Both the position numbers and the translations under genes were made by a program. Shown here piece by piece: positions 1-5,332 of a stretch of 7,020 nucleotides of DNA. Origin of the DNA: a bacterium (GTDB lineage Bacteria; UBA10199; 2-02-FULL-44-16; JAAZCA01); NCBI GenBank assembly GCA_041648665.1, contig JBAZOP010000122.1, positions 1-7,020 on the forward strand, read 5' to 3'. How positions within the stretch are numbered: the first letter of the stretch is position 1; each line of letters opens with the position of its first letter. The notes beneath the pieces were generated by a model, which was not told the DNA's origin, did not search any database, and was given only the letters and a program-made list of their open reading frames with translations.

Positions 1-36
1 GTTAAGACAGGCAGACCACGAGGAGGCCGATCATGA
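1..36 (+). CDS. 3' end of the 64-aa gene (second view of 6735-6929)
   Basis: The frame is open from the first base and encodes VKTGRPRGGRS followed by TGA. It is the same stretch as the end of the gene at 6735-6929 and appears here only because the circle was opened inside that gene. Its stop overlaps the primase start in ATGA (33-36). The primase ribosome binding site, AGGAGG at about 21-26, lies inside these codons. Confidence 0.75.
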   Translation, partial: VKTGRPRGGRS

Positions 37-127
37 CGGCCCGCCTCGACTTCGCCAAGGCAAAGACCGCGACAGCCGCCGACCTTGCCCGCCTTGGATA
101 CGGACGAGAGCGCAACGGGCATCTATA
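1..127. repeat. Terminal direct repeat, first copy (circle overlap)
   Basis: These 127 bases are identical to 6894-7020. The repeat holds the tail of the 64-aa gene and the first codons of the primase gene, so both genes are complete only when the ends are joined. It is best read as assembly overlap of a circular molecule of 6,893 bp. A length of 127 also equals a k-mer size widely used in short-read assembly, which fits a circular graph path. A true terminally redundant linear molecule is possible but less likely, since the repeat falls inside genes. Confidence 0.92.
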
Positions 128-1013
128 CGGCAGGCTACCCGGCCAAGAGAAAGATCACGATCTCGGATTCAATGGGCCAAATGGTTTTATTTTCTACGAC
201 TTCACCGGACGCGGGCAGGGCTCCGCGCTGGATCTCGTCATGGTTATGGAAGGGTGCTCGCTTGACGAGGCGGCGCGCATCCTTGACGCGGGCTCTGTAT
301 ACGTCATGGCCACGCAGGCGACGAAGGCTAGAGCGCCCACCACGGCGGCAAAAAAGCCCGATCCCAAGCTAGGCGAGCCCTTGCGCGGTGTCCCTCTCGA
401 CGACTGCCCAAGGCGTCCCGAGGGACGTGAGCCCCTTGATCCCGAGGCATTCCAGCCCGGCACAAAGACATGGTGCGAGTATCGTCTAGCCGATGGCCAA
501 ATAGCTTTTGGCGTACTTCGTGAGGACAGGCGAGACGGCAAGCGCATATTTCAATGGAGCCTCTTTCGCCTGCCCGATGGCTCGATACACTTTAGGCCCA
601 AGGGCTACGCCTTCCCATCGCTCTTATGGCGGCTCGACTTGCTAGCCAAGGAGCCCGACGCGCTTGTCACCGTATGTGAGGGTGAGAAAGCGGCATCGGC
701 CTTGCGACTGTTCGAGCCGGACATGATGGGCACGGAATGGGCCTTCATTGCGTCATGCTGGCCCGGTGGCTCCAAGGCCATCGGTAAAGTTGACCTATCC
801 CCGCTCTACGGGCGCAAGGTGACACTCTGGCCCGATGCCGACGAGTGCGGCGTGGAGGCGATGGCCTATGTCGCTCAGGCGCTCAAGGACAAAGCAAAGT
901 CATGCGCGGTTGCGGCGATCCCTAATGCAGCTCATGGCTACGATGCCGCCGATCTCGTCCGCGATGGCGGCGATCCAATCCGCGTACTTCGTGAGGCGGT
1001 GGCCCTATGGTAG
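33..1013 (+). CDS. TOPRIM primase-like replication protein with a zinc-less CHC2-like N-terminus
   Basis: This 326-aa protein is probably a DnaG-type primase or primase-like protein that primes replication of the element with the helicase encoded next. Residues about 40-85 (GFIFYDFTGRGQGSALDLV, then MEGCSLDEAARIL) follow the pattern of the CHC2 zinc-binding domain at the start of DnaG primases, but the zinc-binding Cys/His set is missing. Residues about 209-310 look like a TOPRIM domain: VCEGEKAA with Glu216, the acidic pair in WPDADECG (Asp268, Asp270), and a further acidic motif GYDAADLV. The start ATG has a clear AGGAGG 6 bases upstream and overlaps the preceding stop. The stop overlaps the helicase start by 7 bases. 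Being shorter than full DnaG, it may lack the helicase-binding C-terminal domain. Priming activity is inferred; the TOPRIM assignment is fairly secure. Confidence 0.85.
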   Translation: MTARLDFAKAKTATAADLARLGYGRERNGHLYGRLPGQEKDHDLGFNGPNGFIFYDFTGRGQGSALDLVMVMEGCSLDEAARILDAGSVYVMATQATKARAPTTAAKKPDPKLGEPLRGVPLDDCPRRPEGREPLDPEAFQPGTKTWCEYRLADGQIAFGVLREDRRDGKRIFQWSLFRLPDGSIHFRPKGYAFPSLLWRLDLLAKEPDALVTVCEGEKAASALRLFEPDMMGTEWAFIASCWPGGSKAIGKVDLSPLYGRKVTLWPDADECGVEAMAYVAQALKDKAKSCAVAAIPNAAHGYDAADLVRDGGDPIRVLREAVALW

Positions 1014-2113
1014 ATACCCAAAAGCCCCGCGTTGACGTGCTGGCGGGCATCCTTGAGGCCCTAGACGCGCCGGAGACTGTCCCCGCGACGCCCGGCAAGG
1101 TGGAGATGGCCACAGCCCCGACGGGCCGCATGATGACCTATTCCAAGGTCAAGAAGGATCGCATCGGCCCGTTACAATGGGCAGTCCGCGACCTGTTTCT
1201 CCGGGATAGCGTGGTAGAGAATCACGGTCAACCGGGATGCTATAAATCATTCTTCGATGTCCTCTTGGCGGTATGCATCGCCGGTGGCGTGGCGATGTTC
1301 CTAGGGCTCAAGGTGGACATGTTCGGCCCCGTCGTCTATATCGCGGGTGAAGGGCTACAAGGTATACGGCAACGACTCTATGCGGCGGCGGTGTATCTGG
1401 GGCTCGATCTGGACAAGCTCCCCATATACCTAGCCGACCGCTCAGGCGAGCTAGTCCATCCCGACGAAGCGAACGCGATAGGCGATGGCATCGCTCAACT
1501 GTTAGGCGAGGTCAAGCCCGCGCTCGTCATCGTTGACACGCTCGCGGCCAACTACGGGGCGGGCAATGAGAACGCAACCGAAGACATGAACGCCTTCGTA
1601 AACTCATGCAAGAAACTACAGCAGCGTTTCGGGTGTGTGGTGTTGATCTCTCACCATGAGGCGAAGGCAGAAAGCGCGAAAGGCCAGGGACGCGGGAACG
1701 GTGCGCTCAAGGCCGGACTTGATACCGAGGTAGCGCTTGCTCGTGTTGGCGACGTTATGCGCATGACGATCTCCAAACAGAAAGAGGCCGAAGCGATACC
1801 GCCCTTCCATGCAAAGCTGATCGACGTAGACCTGCCCGGCGTCTTTGACGATGAGGGCCGACAGGTGCGGCGCGGTGTGCTAGTCCCTTGCGACTCACCC
1901 GCCGTAGAGGAGCTAGGACTCGGCAAAGAATCACGGCAGACGCTCGACATGCTCAGGGATGGCCCCATGACCGTGGACGTGATGAGCAAGGCGGCGGGCA
2001 TTACATACGATGCCGCAAAGCAGCGATTGAATAGGCTCAAGCGAGGGGGGCAGGTGGACAAGGTGGGCGATACCTACGCGCTAAAAGGGTATCAAGGGGA
2101 GCTAGACGAATGA
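1007..2113 (+). CDS. RepA-like/AAA_25 replicative helicase with a C-terminal winged-helix domain
   Basis: This 368-aa protein is probably a hexameric RecA-fold ATPase related to the RepA helicase of RSF1010-type plasmids (AAA_25 group), acting in the cytoplasm to unwind the element's DNA. A Walker A motif is visible at residues 74-81 (GQPGCYKS, Lys80), followed by YIAGEG with Glu115 and by the Walker B strand LVIVD ending in Asp177. LISHHE (His216, His217) matches the sensor-like histidines of this family. Residues about 305-360 (DMLRDGPMTVDVMSKAAG, then YDAAKQRLNRLKRGGQV) look like a winged helix-turn-helix, which could bind the repeat cluster just downstream. The gene starts 7 bases inside the primase gene (ATGGTAG), so the two are probably translationally coupled. 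AAA_25 proteins also occur in phages and genomic islands, so loading and polarity cannot be read from sequence. Confidence 0.88.
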   Translation: MVDTQKPRVDVLAGILEALDAPETVPATPGKVEMATAPTGRMMTYSKVKKDRIGPLQWAVRDLFLRDSVVENHGQPGCYKSFFDVLLAVCIAGGVAMFLGLKVDMFGPVVYIAGEGLQGIRQRLYAAAVYLGLDLDKLPIYLADRSGELVHPDEANAIGDGIAQLLGEVKPALVIVDTLAANYGAGNENATEDMNAFVNSCKKLQQRFGCVVLISHHEAKAESAKGQGRGNGALKAGLDTEVALARVGDVMRMTISKQKEAEAIPPFHAKLIDVDLPGVFDDEGRQVRRGVLVPCDSPAVEELGLGKESRQTLDMLRDGPMTVDVMSKAAGITYDAAKQRLNRLKRGGQVDKVGDTYALKGYQGELDE

Positions 2114-2217
2114 GGAGCGGGACATCGGGACAAGTGCGGGACATGTCCCGATCTGTCCCGCCGACATGGGGAGCGGGACATCGGGACACACACTACCGTG
2201 TAGTGTGTCCCGTCCCG
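2114..2217. repeat. GGGACA repeat cluster: candidate replication origin (iterons) or operator
   Basis: About 100 bp hold eight copies of the hexamer GGGACA: forward at 2119, 2127, 2138, 2175 and 2183, and inverted (TGTCCC) at 2144, 2154 and 2206. There is an exact 19-bp direct repeat (ggagcgggacatcgggaca) at 2114-2132 and 2170-2188, and a perfect 14-bp palindrome (cgggacatgtcccg) at 2137-2150. A hairpin, acacactac / gtagtgtgt, with a 3-nt loop sits near 2189-2209. The cluster fills the gap between the helicase gene and the next gene. Iterons next to a replication gene are typical of small replicons, so an origin is the first guess. An operator for the helicase winged helix, or a transcription attenuator, is the main alternative. 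Confidence 0.6.
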
Positions 2218-2258
2218 ATCCAGTCCAGATTAAGACCCGGTAACGGGAAGGAGACGAG

Positions 2259-2912
2259 ATGCAGGACGCGAACACAATGGAGTATGAGGTTTTTCGAGAT
2301 GCGCAAGCGACCTTGAAAAGCCGCGTAGAGGTAGCCCGGCTTGAGGCCGCCGAGTACCGACGGCGCGCCGCTGAGCACGAGGGTATGCGGCTAGCGGCGT
2401 TAATTGGTACTGGCCCTAATGCCGACAAAGACGCTCGACAATGGGCGAAGAAACAGGCGGAAGATATCGCCAAGGCCGAGGCCCTGGAATCCGACGCGCG
2501 CGTCATCGAGGCCGGGATGCTCGAAGCGGTAGGCCCTTTGGCCGCTCAAGCTGTGGAGAGCTTGAGGCCAGGGTTCGCCGCGATCGACGAGCTTATCGCG
2601 CGAGAGCTTGAGGAGATGAGGCTATCATATCAAGAGGCAATACGGGCCAAGTATCGCGCGGTGTCGCTCGCAGAGTATGGCGCCGAGGGCAGGGCGTTAC
2701 GAGCTGCGTATCGTGAGGCGAGCGATGTTGCGCATGCGTGGCGTAGCTCGTGCATAGCGCAAAGGCAGCGCGGCGCGGCGGTTGAAGTCCCCGAGCCGAC
2801 GCCGTGGCTTGGTTGTTCGTTGCCTGGGTGGGAACGGGTCGAACAAGAAATCAAGCAATACGACTTGGATATGTCACGGCTGGCGAGGAGAGGAGATGCA
2901 ATCGATGAATGA
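2259..2912 (+). CDS. Unrecognised helix-rich 217-aa protein
   Basis: I do not recognise this protein. Its first two-thirds is very rich in Ala, Glu, Arg and Leu with heptad-like spacing (for example residues 15-50 and 120-155), so it is probably largely alpha-helical with coiled-coil stretches. The last part holds an aromatic and proline-containing segment, PEPTPWLGCSLPGWERVEQE, and a charged tail. No signal peptide, membrane segment or catalytic motif is visible. The start is supported by AAGGAG at 2248-2253, five bases before ATG; a second ATG lies at 2277. It follows the repeat cluster, so it may be transcribed with the replication genes or from its own promoter there. The stop overlaps the next gene. 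It could be an accessory replication, partition or phage-interference protein; none of these is shown. Confidence 0.72.
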   Translation: MQDANTMEYEVFRDAQATLKSRVEVARLEAAEYRRRAAEHEGMRLAALIGTGPNADKDARQWAKKQAEDIAKAEALESDARVIEAGMLEAVGPLAAQAVESLRPGFAAIDELIARELEEMRLSYQEAIRAKYRAVSLAEYGAEGRALRAAYREASDVAHAWRSSCIAQRQRGAAVEVPEPTPWLGCSLPGWERVEQEIKQYDLDMSRLARRGDAIDE

Positions 2913-3105
2913 TGTAGTAGACATTGAAACGCTGGCGGCGGAGGTGGTGGCGAAGGAACGGGCGGACGCGCTCGCGGCTTGGGAAGTGGAAAGGGACAGG
3001 CTCGCGCGCATCCATTCGGACTATATGGTGGGCGGGCTCGTGCGAAAAGCCTTCCAGGTAAAAGAGGCCAGGATCAGGCATCTGAAGGCGAAGCCCCGAG
3101 GCTAG
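2896..3105 (+). CDS. Unrecognised 69-aa charged helical protein
   Basis: This is a short, strongly charged and probably helical protein (ETLAAEVVAKERADALAAWE, then VERDRLARIHSDYM, with a basic tail KEARIRHLKAKPRG). No family is recognised. Two in-frame ATGs are possible, 2896 (69 aa) and 2905 (66 aa). AGGAG occurs at 2886-2890 and again at 2891-2895, so each start has a usable ribosome binding site. Both overlap the end of the preceding gene, whose stop is 2910-2912, which points to coupled translation. The reading frame is open further upstream, but that part lies within the 217-aa gene and lacks a better start. Confidence 0.6.
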   Translation: MQSMNDVVDIETLAAEVVAKERADALAAWEVERDRLARIHSDYMVGGLVRKAFQVKEARIRHLKAKPRG

Positions 3106-3113
3106 GAAGATAA

Positions 3114-3145
3114 CGGCCAATGGGACTTATTCCCGATATTGGCCG
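3114..3145. repeat. Inverted repeat between two genes (operator, attenuator or processing hairpin)
   Basis: Arms cggccaat (3114-3121) and attggccg (3138-3145) are perfect complements, with an inner ggga / tccc pair, giving a compact hairpin. No T tract follows, so it is not a standard terminator. AT-rich sequence with -10-like elements (for example TATAAA at 3156-3161) follows before the GTG start at 3181, so an operator or a small promoter region for the next genes is possible. Confidence 0.45.
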
Positions 3146-3180
3146 CTACTATCTATATAAACGCTATAGGGGGTGGGGGT

Positions 3181-3504
3181 GTGACAGCATCGCGAGTAAT
3201 AACCGAATACGACCGGGCGAGAATAGAGATAAACTCGCTTTACAAGAAGCTCAAGGACAAGAGCTTACCTGACGCCGATCTCAACAGGGTTAGAACTATG
3301 GTTCAGGTGCTGGGCCTTGCGCTTACTTGTTTGAAGGATATGCGGGCAACGGAACTAGAAGCAAGGATCGAACGGCTAGAAGCTGGTACCGATCCCGATG
3401 CATGGCGAGCACTGCCGCATGAGCAACGGCTAGCCTACCTTGACCAGCTCAAGCGAGAAGCAGGGGAAACGATCCCGCTCAAGTTGGCGGAGGTGGCACG
3501 ATGA
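3181..3504 (+). CDS. Unrecognised 107-aa helical protein
   Basis: This is a helical protein with no family that I can assign. It has a charged N-terminal helix (EYDRARIEINSLYKKLKDK), a helix around residues 35-55 (VRTMVQVLGLALTCLKDM), a short coiled coil (ATELEARIERLEAG), and a C-terminal part with DPDAWRALPHEQRLAYLDQL. I prefer the GTG at 3181, which follows a G-rich ribosome binding site. An upstream TTG at 3139 would add 14 residues, but it lies inside the inverted repeat and encodes an unlikely low-complexity lead. The stop overlaps the next start (ATGA). Small helical proteins of this style occur near phage packaging genes, which makes a terminase-related role worth testing, but nothing in the sequence proves it. 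Confidence 0.65.
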   Translation: MTASRVITEYDRARIEINSLYKKLKDKSLPDADLNRVRTMVQVLGLALTCLKDMRATELEARIERLEAGTDPDAWRALPHEQRLAYLDQLKREAGETIPLKLAEVAR

Positions 3505-3677
3505 CGGTAGCAAGCCTAGAACGAAGATTGAAGGCACTTGAGGAAAAGCTAGGGCCACGCATCGATGACCTTGTTCGGGTTGTATACTCGACCGAGGGCG
3601 TAGAGGCGGTACAGGCCGCGAGAGCATGGGCGGCGACAGACAAGCAAAGAATATTGGTTCAGGTGAATTTCGTTTGA
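3501..3677 (+). CDS. Unrecognised 58-aa protein with an N-terminal coiled coil
   Basis: This small ORF starts with ATG overlapping the previous stop (ATGA, 3501-3504) and ends with TGA at 3675-3677. It opens with a leucine-rich coiled-coil segment (ASLERRLKALEEKLG) and continues with a mixed region containing VEAVQAARAWAATDKQ. The preceding GGAGGTGG at about 3489-3496 can serve as its ribosome binding site. It is the last gene before a strong terminator, so it closes the operon. Function is unknown. The coiled coil resembles that of its upstream neighbour, and the two could interact; this is inference. Confidence 0.6.
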   Translation: MTVASLERRLKALEEKLGPRIDDLVRVVYSTEGVEAVQAARAWAATDKQRILVQVNFV

Positions 3678-3718
3678 TCGATTGCTAGGCGGGTGCTCCC
3701 GCTTGCCTTGGCAATGAT

Positions 3719-3752
3719 GCCCCCTTCGCCCTTGCGCGGAGGGGGCTTTTTT
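3719..3752 (+). terminator. Intrinsic terminator closing the replication/unknown-gene operon
   Basis: A GC-rich stem, gccccct (3719-3725) with agggggc (3740-3746), is followed directly by six T residues. It lies 42 bases after the stop of the 58-aa gene. It should insulate the attachment region from upstream transcription. Confidence 0.88.
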
Positions 3753-3837
3753 ATTGTGCTCCTGCGTAATAATCGATACACGACAGGCCCGCCGATGATA
3801 ATAATTATGTAAATATACAATTCCGATACGATAGGCC

Positions 3838-3860
3838 AGTGTCACACTAAGTGTCACACT
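3838..3860. promoter_or_regulatory. Left pair of AGTGTNACACT sites
   Basis: Two copies of the 11-bp palindromic site AGTGTCACACT occur at 3838-3848 and 3850-3860, exactly 12 bp apart. The same site occurs twice more, with the same 12-bp step, on the other side of attP (4111-4133). The placement on both sides of a tRNA attachment core is what is expected of arm-type integrase sites or excisionase sites. A repressor operator is the alternative. Confidence 0.65.
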
Positions 3861-3896
3861 AAATAAATGAAGCGGCACGATACAAGCTGAAGCATG

Positions 3897-3925
3897 TTGA
3901 CAGGCTTTTCCACTCATACTATAGT
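3897..3925 (+). promoter_or_regulatory. Strong sigma70-type promoter reading across attP
   Basis: A perfect TTGACA (3897-3902) is separated by 17 bp from TATAGT (3920-3925), close to the sigma70 ideal. It points toward attP and int. In the circle its transcript would run through the tRNA segment and the leader region into int. In the integrated state it would lie at the far end of the element and read into the chromosome. Confidence 0.65.
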
Positions 3926-3968
3926 AGAAAGCGCATACTTTGTAGCACCTTGATGCAGAGGGAAACCT

Positions 3969-4022
3969 TAGCGCGCTTGGTTCGGGACCAAGATGTCGGC
4001 GGTTCAAATCCGCCCAGCCCGA
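3969..4022 (+). other. attP core: 3' part of tRNA-Pro(CGG)
   Basis: The sequence carries the tRNA 3' portion. The anticodon stem is cttgg (3976-3980) / ccaag (3988-3992), with the seven-base loop ttcggga giving anticodon CGG (3983-3985). A five-base variable loop follows, then T stem ggcgg / ccgcc with loop ttcaaat, the acceptor 3' strand cagcccg (4015-4021) and discriminator A (4022); no CCA is encoded. The matching acceptor 5' strand (cgggctg) and a complete D arm are absent upstream, so this is not a working tRNA gene. It lies about 130 bp before the integrase gene, as usual for elements that integrate into a tRNA and restore its 3' end. The exact left limit of identity with the host gene is uncertain. 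Confidence 0.88.
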
Positions 4023-4042
4023 TATTTTGCGCGAAGGAGGTT

Positions 4043-4075
4043 GTTATAGTGCAAGAAAATACGATGCACTATAAC
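4043..4075. repeat. 11-bp perfect inverted repeat next to attP
   Basis: Arms gttatagtgca (4043-4053) and tgcactataac (4065-4075) are perfect complements separated by 11 bp, giving a centre-to-centre spacing of 22 bp, about two helical turns. It covers the start of the possible leader ORF. It could bind a dimeric regulator on one DNA face or form an RNA hairpin that hides the leader start. Confidence 0.6.
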
Positions 4076-4117
4076 CGGATTATGAATATCCGGCTTTTCT
4101 CTCTAAATCAAGTGTAA
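4049..4117 (+). CDS. Possible 22-aa leader ORF upstream of the integrase
   Basis: A GTG at 4049 follows an excellent AAGGAGG (4034-4040) at 8-base spacing and opens a 22-codon frame (residues MQENTMHYNRIMNIRLFSL, then NQV) ending at TAA 4115-4117. Its start lies in the left arm of the inverted repeat, and its end overlaps the first of the right-hand AGTGTNACACT sites, 33 bases before int. Such a leader could couple ribosome movement to folding of the int message. The ribosome binding site is the main support; no homology is claimed, and the AAGGAGG could be chance. Confidence 0.35.
   Translation: MQENTMHYNRIMNIRLFSLNQV
4075..4101 (+). terminator. Possible weak terminator behind the restored tRNA
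   Basis: Stem ccggat (4075-4080) / atccgg (4088-4093) with a 7-nt loop is followed by the T-rich run cttttctct. In the integrated state it would lie about 55-80 bases behind the restored tRNA-Pro end and could limit readthrough into int. The stem is short and the T run is interrupted. Confidence 0.35.
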
Positions 4118-4133
4118 CACTCAGTGTGACACT
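4111..4133. promoter_or_regulatory. Right pair of AGTGTNACACT sites
   Basis: AGTGTAACACT (4111-4121) and AGTGTGACACT (4123-4133) repeat the left pair with the same 12-bp step; only the central base varies. They end just before the int ribosome binding site (GGAGG, 4139-4143), so whatever binds them would also affect int expression. This suggests integrase self-regulation or control by an excisionase or repressor. Confidence 0.65.
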
Positions 4134-4150
4134 ACTTTGGAGGAAAAGCC

Positions 4151-5332
4151 ATGCGCGCGCGGTTTTTCATGCAAGAAAGGGTCCTCAAGAGCGGAAAAAG
4201 CCTATGGTACTTCCGCGAGTGGGACGAAGAGCGAGCCGTATATAAATCGGCTCGATCAACAGGTGTAGAGGCCAAGGGTAAACGCTCCGAGGCCGTCGCC
4301 AGGGACAAGGCGCAAGAGCTTTGCGGCAGGTCCAAGCCGAAAAAGACCACTCTTCTAGTTGATTATCTAATAGCATTCTGGTCCCCGACTTCCCCCTACC
4401 TACGCGGACGCGAGCTATCACTAGGCCGCCCGGTATCCACCGAGTACATACAACAGAATGCGCGCGATGTCGTCGCCCACGTCGCAGGATATACGCCATT
4501 CGCAAAGCTTAGGCTCGATGGACTCACCCATGCCCGCATAGAGGACTGGCGATTATCCCTTGCCGATCAGGGCATGAAGCCGCGTCGTATCAATCAAGTA
4601 ATGGCGGCGGTACAGGTCCCGCTTAAGTGGGCTTTCTCGCGTGCAGAGGTCCCCGTCGATCCCTTCGCCAGGATTAAACCGCTACCACGGCGGGAAGGCA
4701 TACGCGGTTCCCTCACCCGCGCCGAGGTGTCAATGCTGATCGATCTTGAGGTCAAGGACCCGAGGAAAAAGTTAGCGCTCATGCTCATGGCCTTGGCGGG
4801 CCTTCGGCGTGGTGAGGTTGCCGGTCTACGGTGGGGCGACATTGACGCGGTACTCGGTATCTTAAACGTTACCCATAACCACGTGCGGATGGAAGGCGAC
4901 AAGCTCCCTAAGCTTGGTTCTTCCCGACGTCTTCCTATAGGGAAGTATCTGTTAAGCCTCCTAGAATCGACAAAAAGCCATATCCCCTACACTGGCCCGG
5001 CGGATTATGTATTCCAGACACTTGGCGACAAGCCCGAGGGGGAGCCTAAGCCCTACGGCGAAAGCTTCTATAGGAATGCCTTCATTAGTGCTATGGGCGC
5101 AATCGGCGTTGACGCCGAAGAGCGGGAAGCCCGGAGGTTGTGTGTCCATAGTCTACGGCATAGCTTCGTAACACTATCGCGTGAAGCAGGTATTCCCGAC
5201 TTTGTTGTGCAATCGATGGCAGGACATTCGAGCATGGCGATGACCGAGCGTTATAGTCATGCTGGGGTGATAGACTTCAATGAGGCCCGCGCCAAGCTCG
5301 AAGCATCCATCGGGAAGGCGGCCAGTCTATGA
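4151..5332 (+). CDS. int: Tyrosine-type site-specific integrase
   Basis: This 393-aa tyrosine recombinase probably integrates and, with an excisionase, excises the element at the adjacent tRNA-Pro attP. The N-terminal 60 residues (MQERVLKSGKSLWYFREWDE, then a basic helix) fit an arm-type DNA-binding domain. Residues about 65-175 form the core-binding SAM-like domain (VDYLIAFW to WAFSRAEVPVDPF). The catalytic domain carries the full set: Arg219 in GLRRGEV, Lys254 before the SSRRLPI strand, His333 and Arg336 in HSLRH, His359 in AGHSS, and the nucleophile Tyr368 in ERYSHAG. The ATG is supported by GGAGG at 4139-4143 with a 7-base spacer. Length is normal for the family. The stop overlaps the start of the next gene (ATGA). 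It looks intact. Confidence 0.97.
   Translation: MRARFFMQERVLKSGKSLWYFREWDEERAVYKSARSTGVEAKGKRSEAVARDKAQELCGRSKPKKTTLLVDYLIAFWSPTSPYLRGRELSLGRPVSTEYIQQNARDVVAHVAGYTPFAKLRLDGLTHARIEDWRLSLADQGMKPRRINQVMAAVQVPLKWAFSRAEVPVDPFARIKPLPRREGIRGSLTRAEVSMLIDLEVKDPRKKLALMLMALAGLRRGEVAGLRWGDIDAVLGILNVTHNHVRMEGDKLPKLGSSRRLPIGKYLLSLLESTKSHIPYTGPADYVFQTLGDKPEGEPKPYGESFYRNAFISAMGAIGVDAEEREARRLCVHSLRHSFVTLSREAGIPDFVVQSMAGHSSMAMTERYSHAGVIDFNEARAKLEASIGKAASL

Larger units (their letters stand above)
3678..4150. other. Gene-poor attachment and control region (473 bp)
   Basis: No gene of normal length lies here. In order it holds a small hairpin (gcggg / cccgc, 3689-3702), a terminator (3719-3752), an AT-rich stretch (about 3765-3835), two AGTGTCACACT sites, a sigma70-like promoter, the tRNA-Pro attP segment, a possible leader ORF with an overlapping inverted repeat, two more AGTGTNACACT sites, and the integrase ribosome binding site. 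An AT-rich stretch beside attP is typical of sites bent by host proteins, but I see no convincing consensus IHF site. Confidence 0.7.

Noticed and set aside
1..127. True biological long terminal repeats of a transposon or linear phage
   Set aside because: The repeat ends fall inside genes that join perfectly, and no inverted ends or transposase exist; a circular assembly overlap explains it.
2114..2217. CRISPR array
   Set aside because: Repeats are short, partly inverted and unevenly spaced, with no repeat-spacer regularity and no cas gene.
2102..2506. 134-codon open frame on the minus strand
   Set aside because: It is Ser/Ala/Arg-rich shadow sequence opposite the repeat cluster and the 217-aa gene, with no credible start signal.
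3139..3180. TTG 3139 as the start of the 107-aa gene
   Set aside because: The TTG lies in an inverted repeat, lacks a ribosome binding site and would add a low-complexity stretch; the GTG at 3181 with a G-rich upstream site is preferred.
3549..4007. 152-codon open frame on the minus strand
   Set aside because: It runs over the terminator, the promoter, the AGTGTNACACT sites and the tRNA segment, has no ribosome binding site, and its translation looks like no ordered protein.
3969..4022. A functional tRNA-Pro gene
   Set aside because: The 5' acceptor strand and a proper D arm are missing, so the cloverleaf cannot form; it is an attachment-site fragment.
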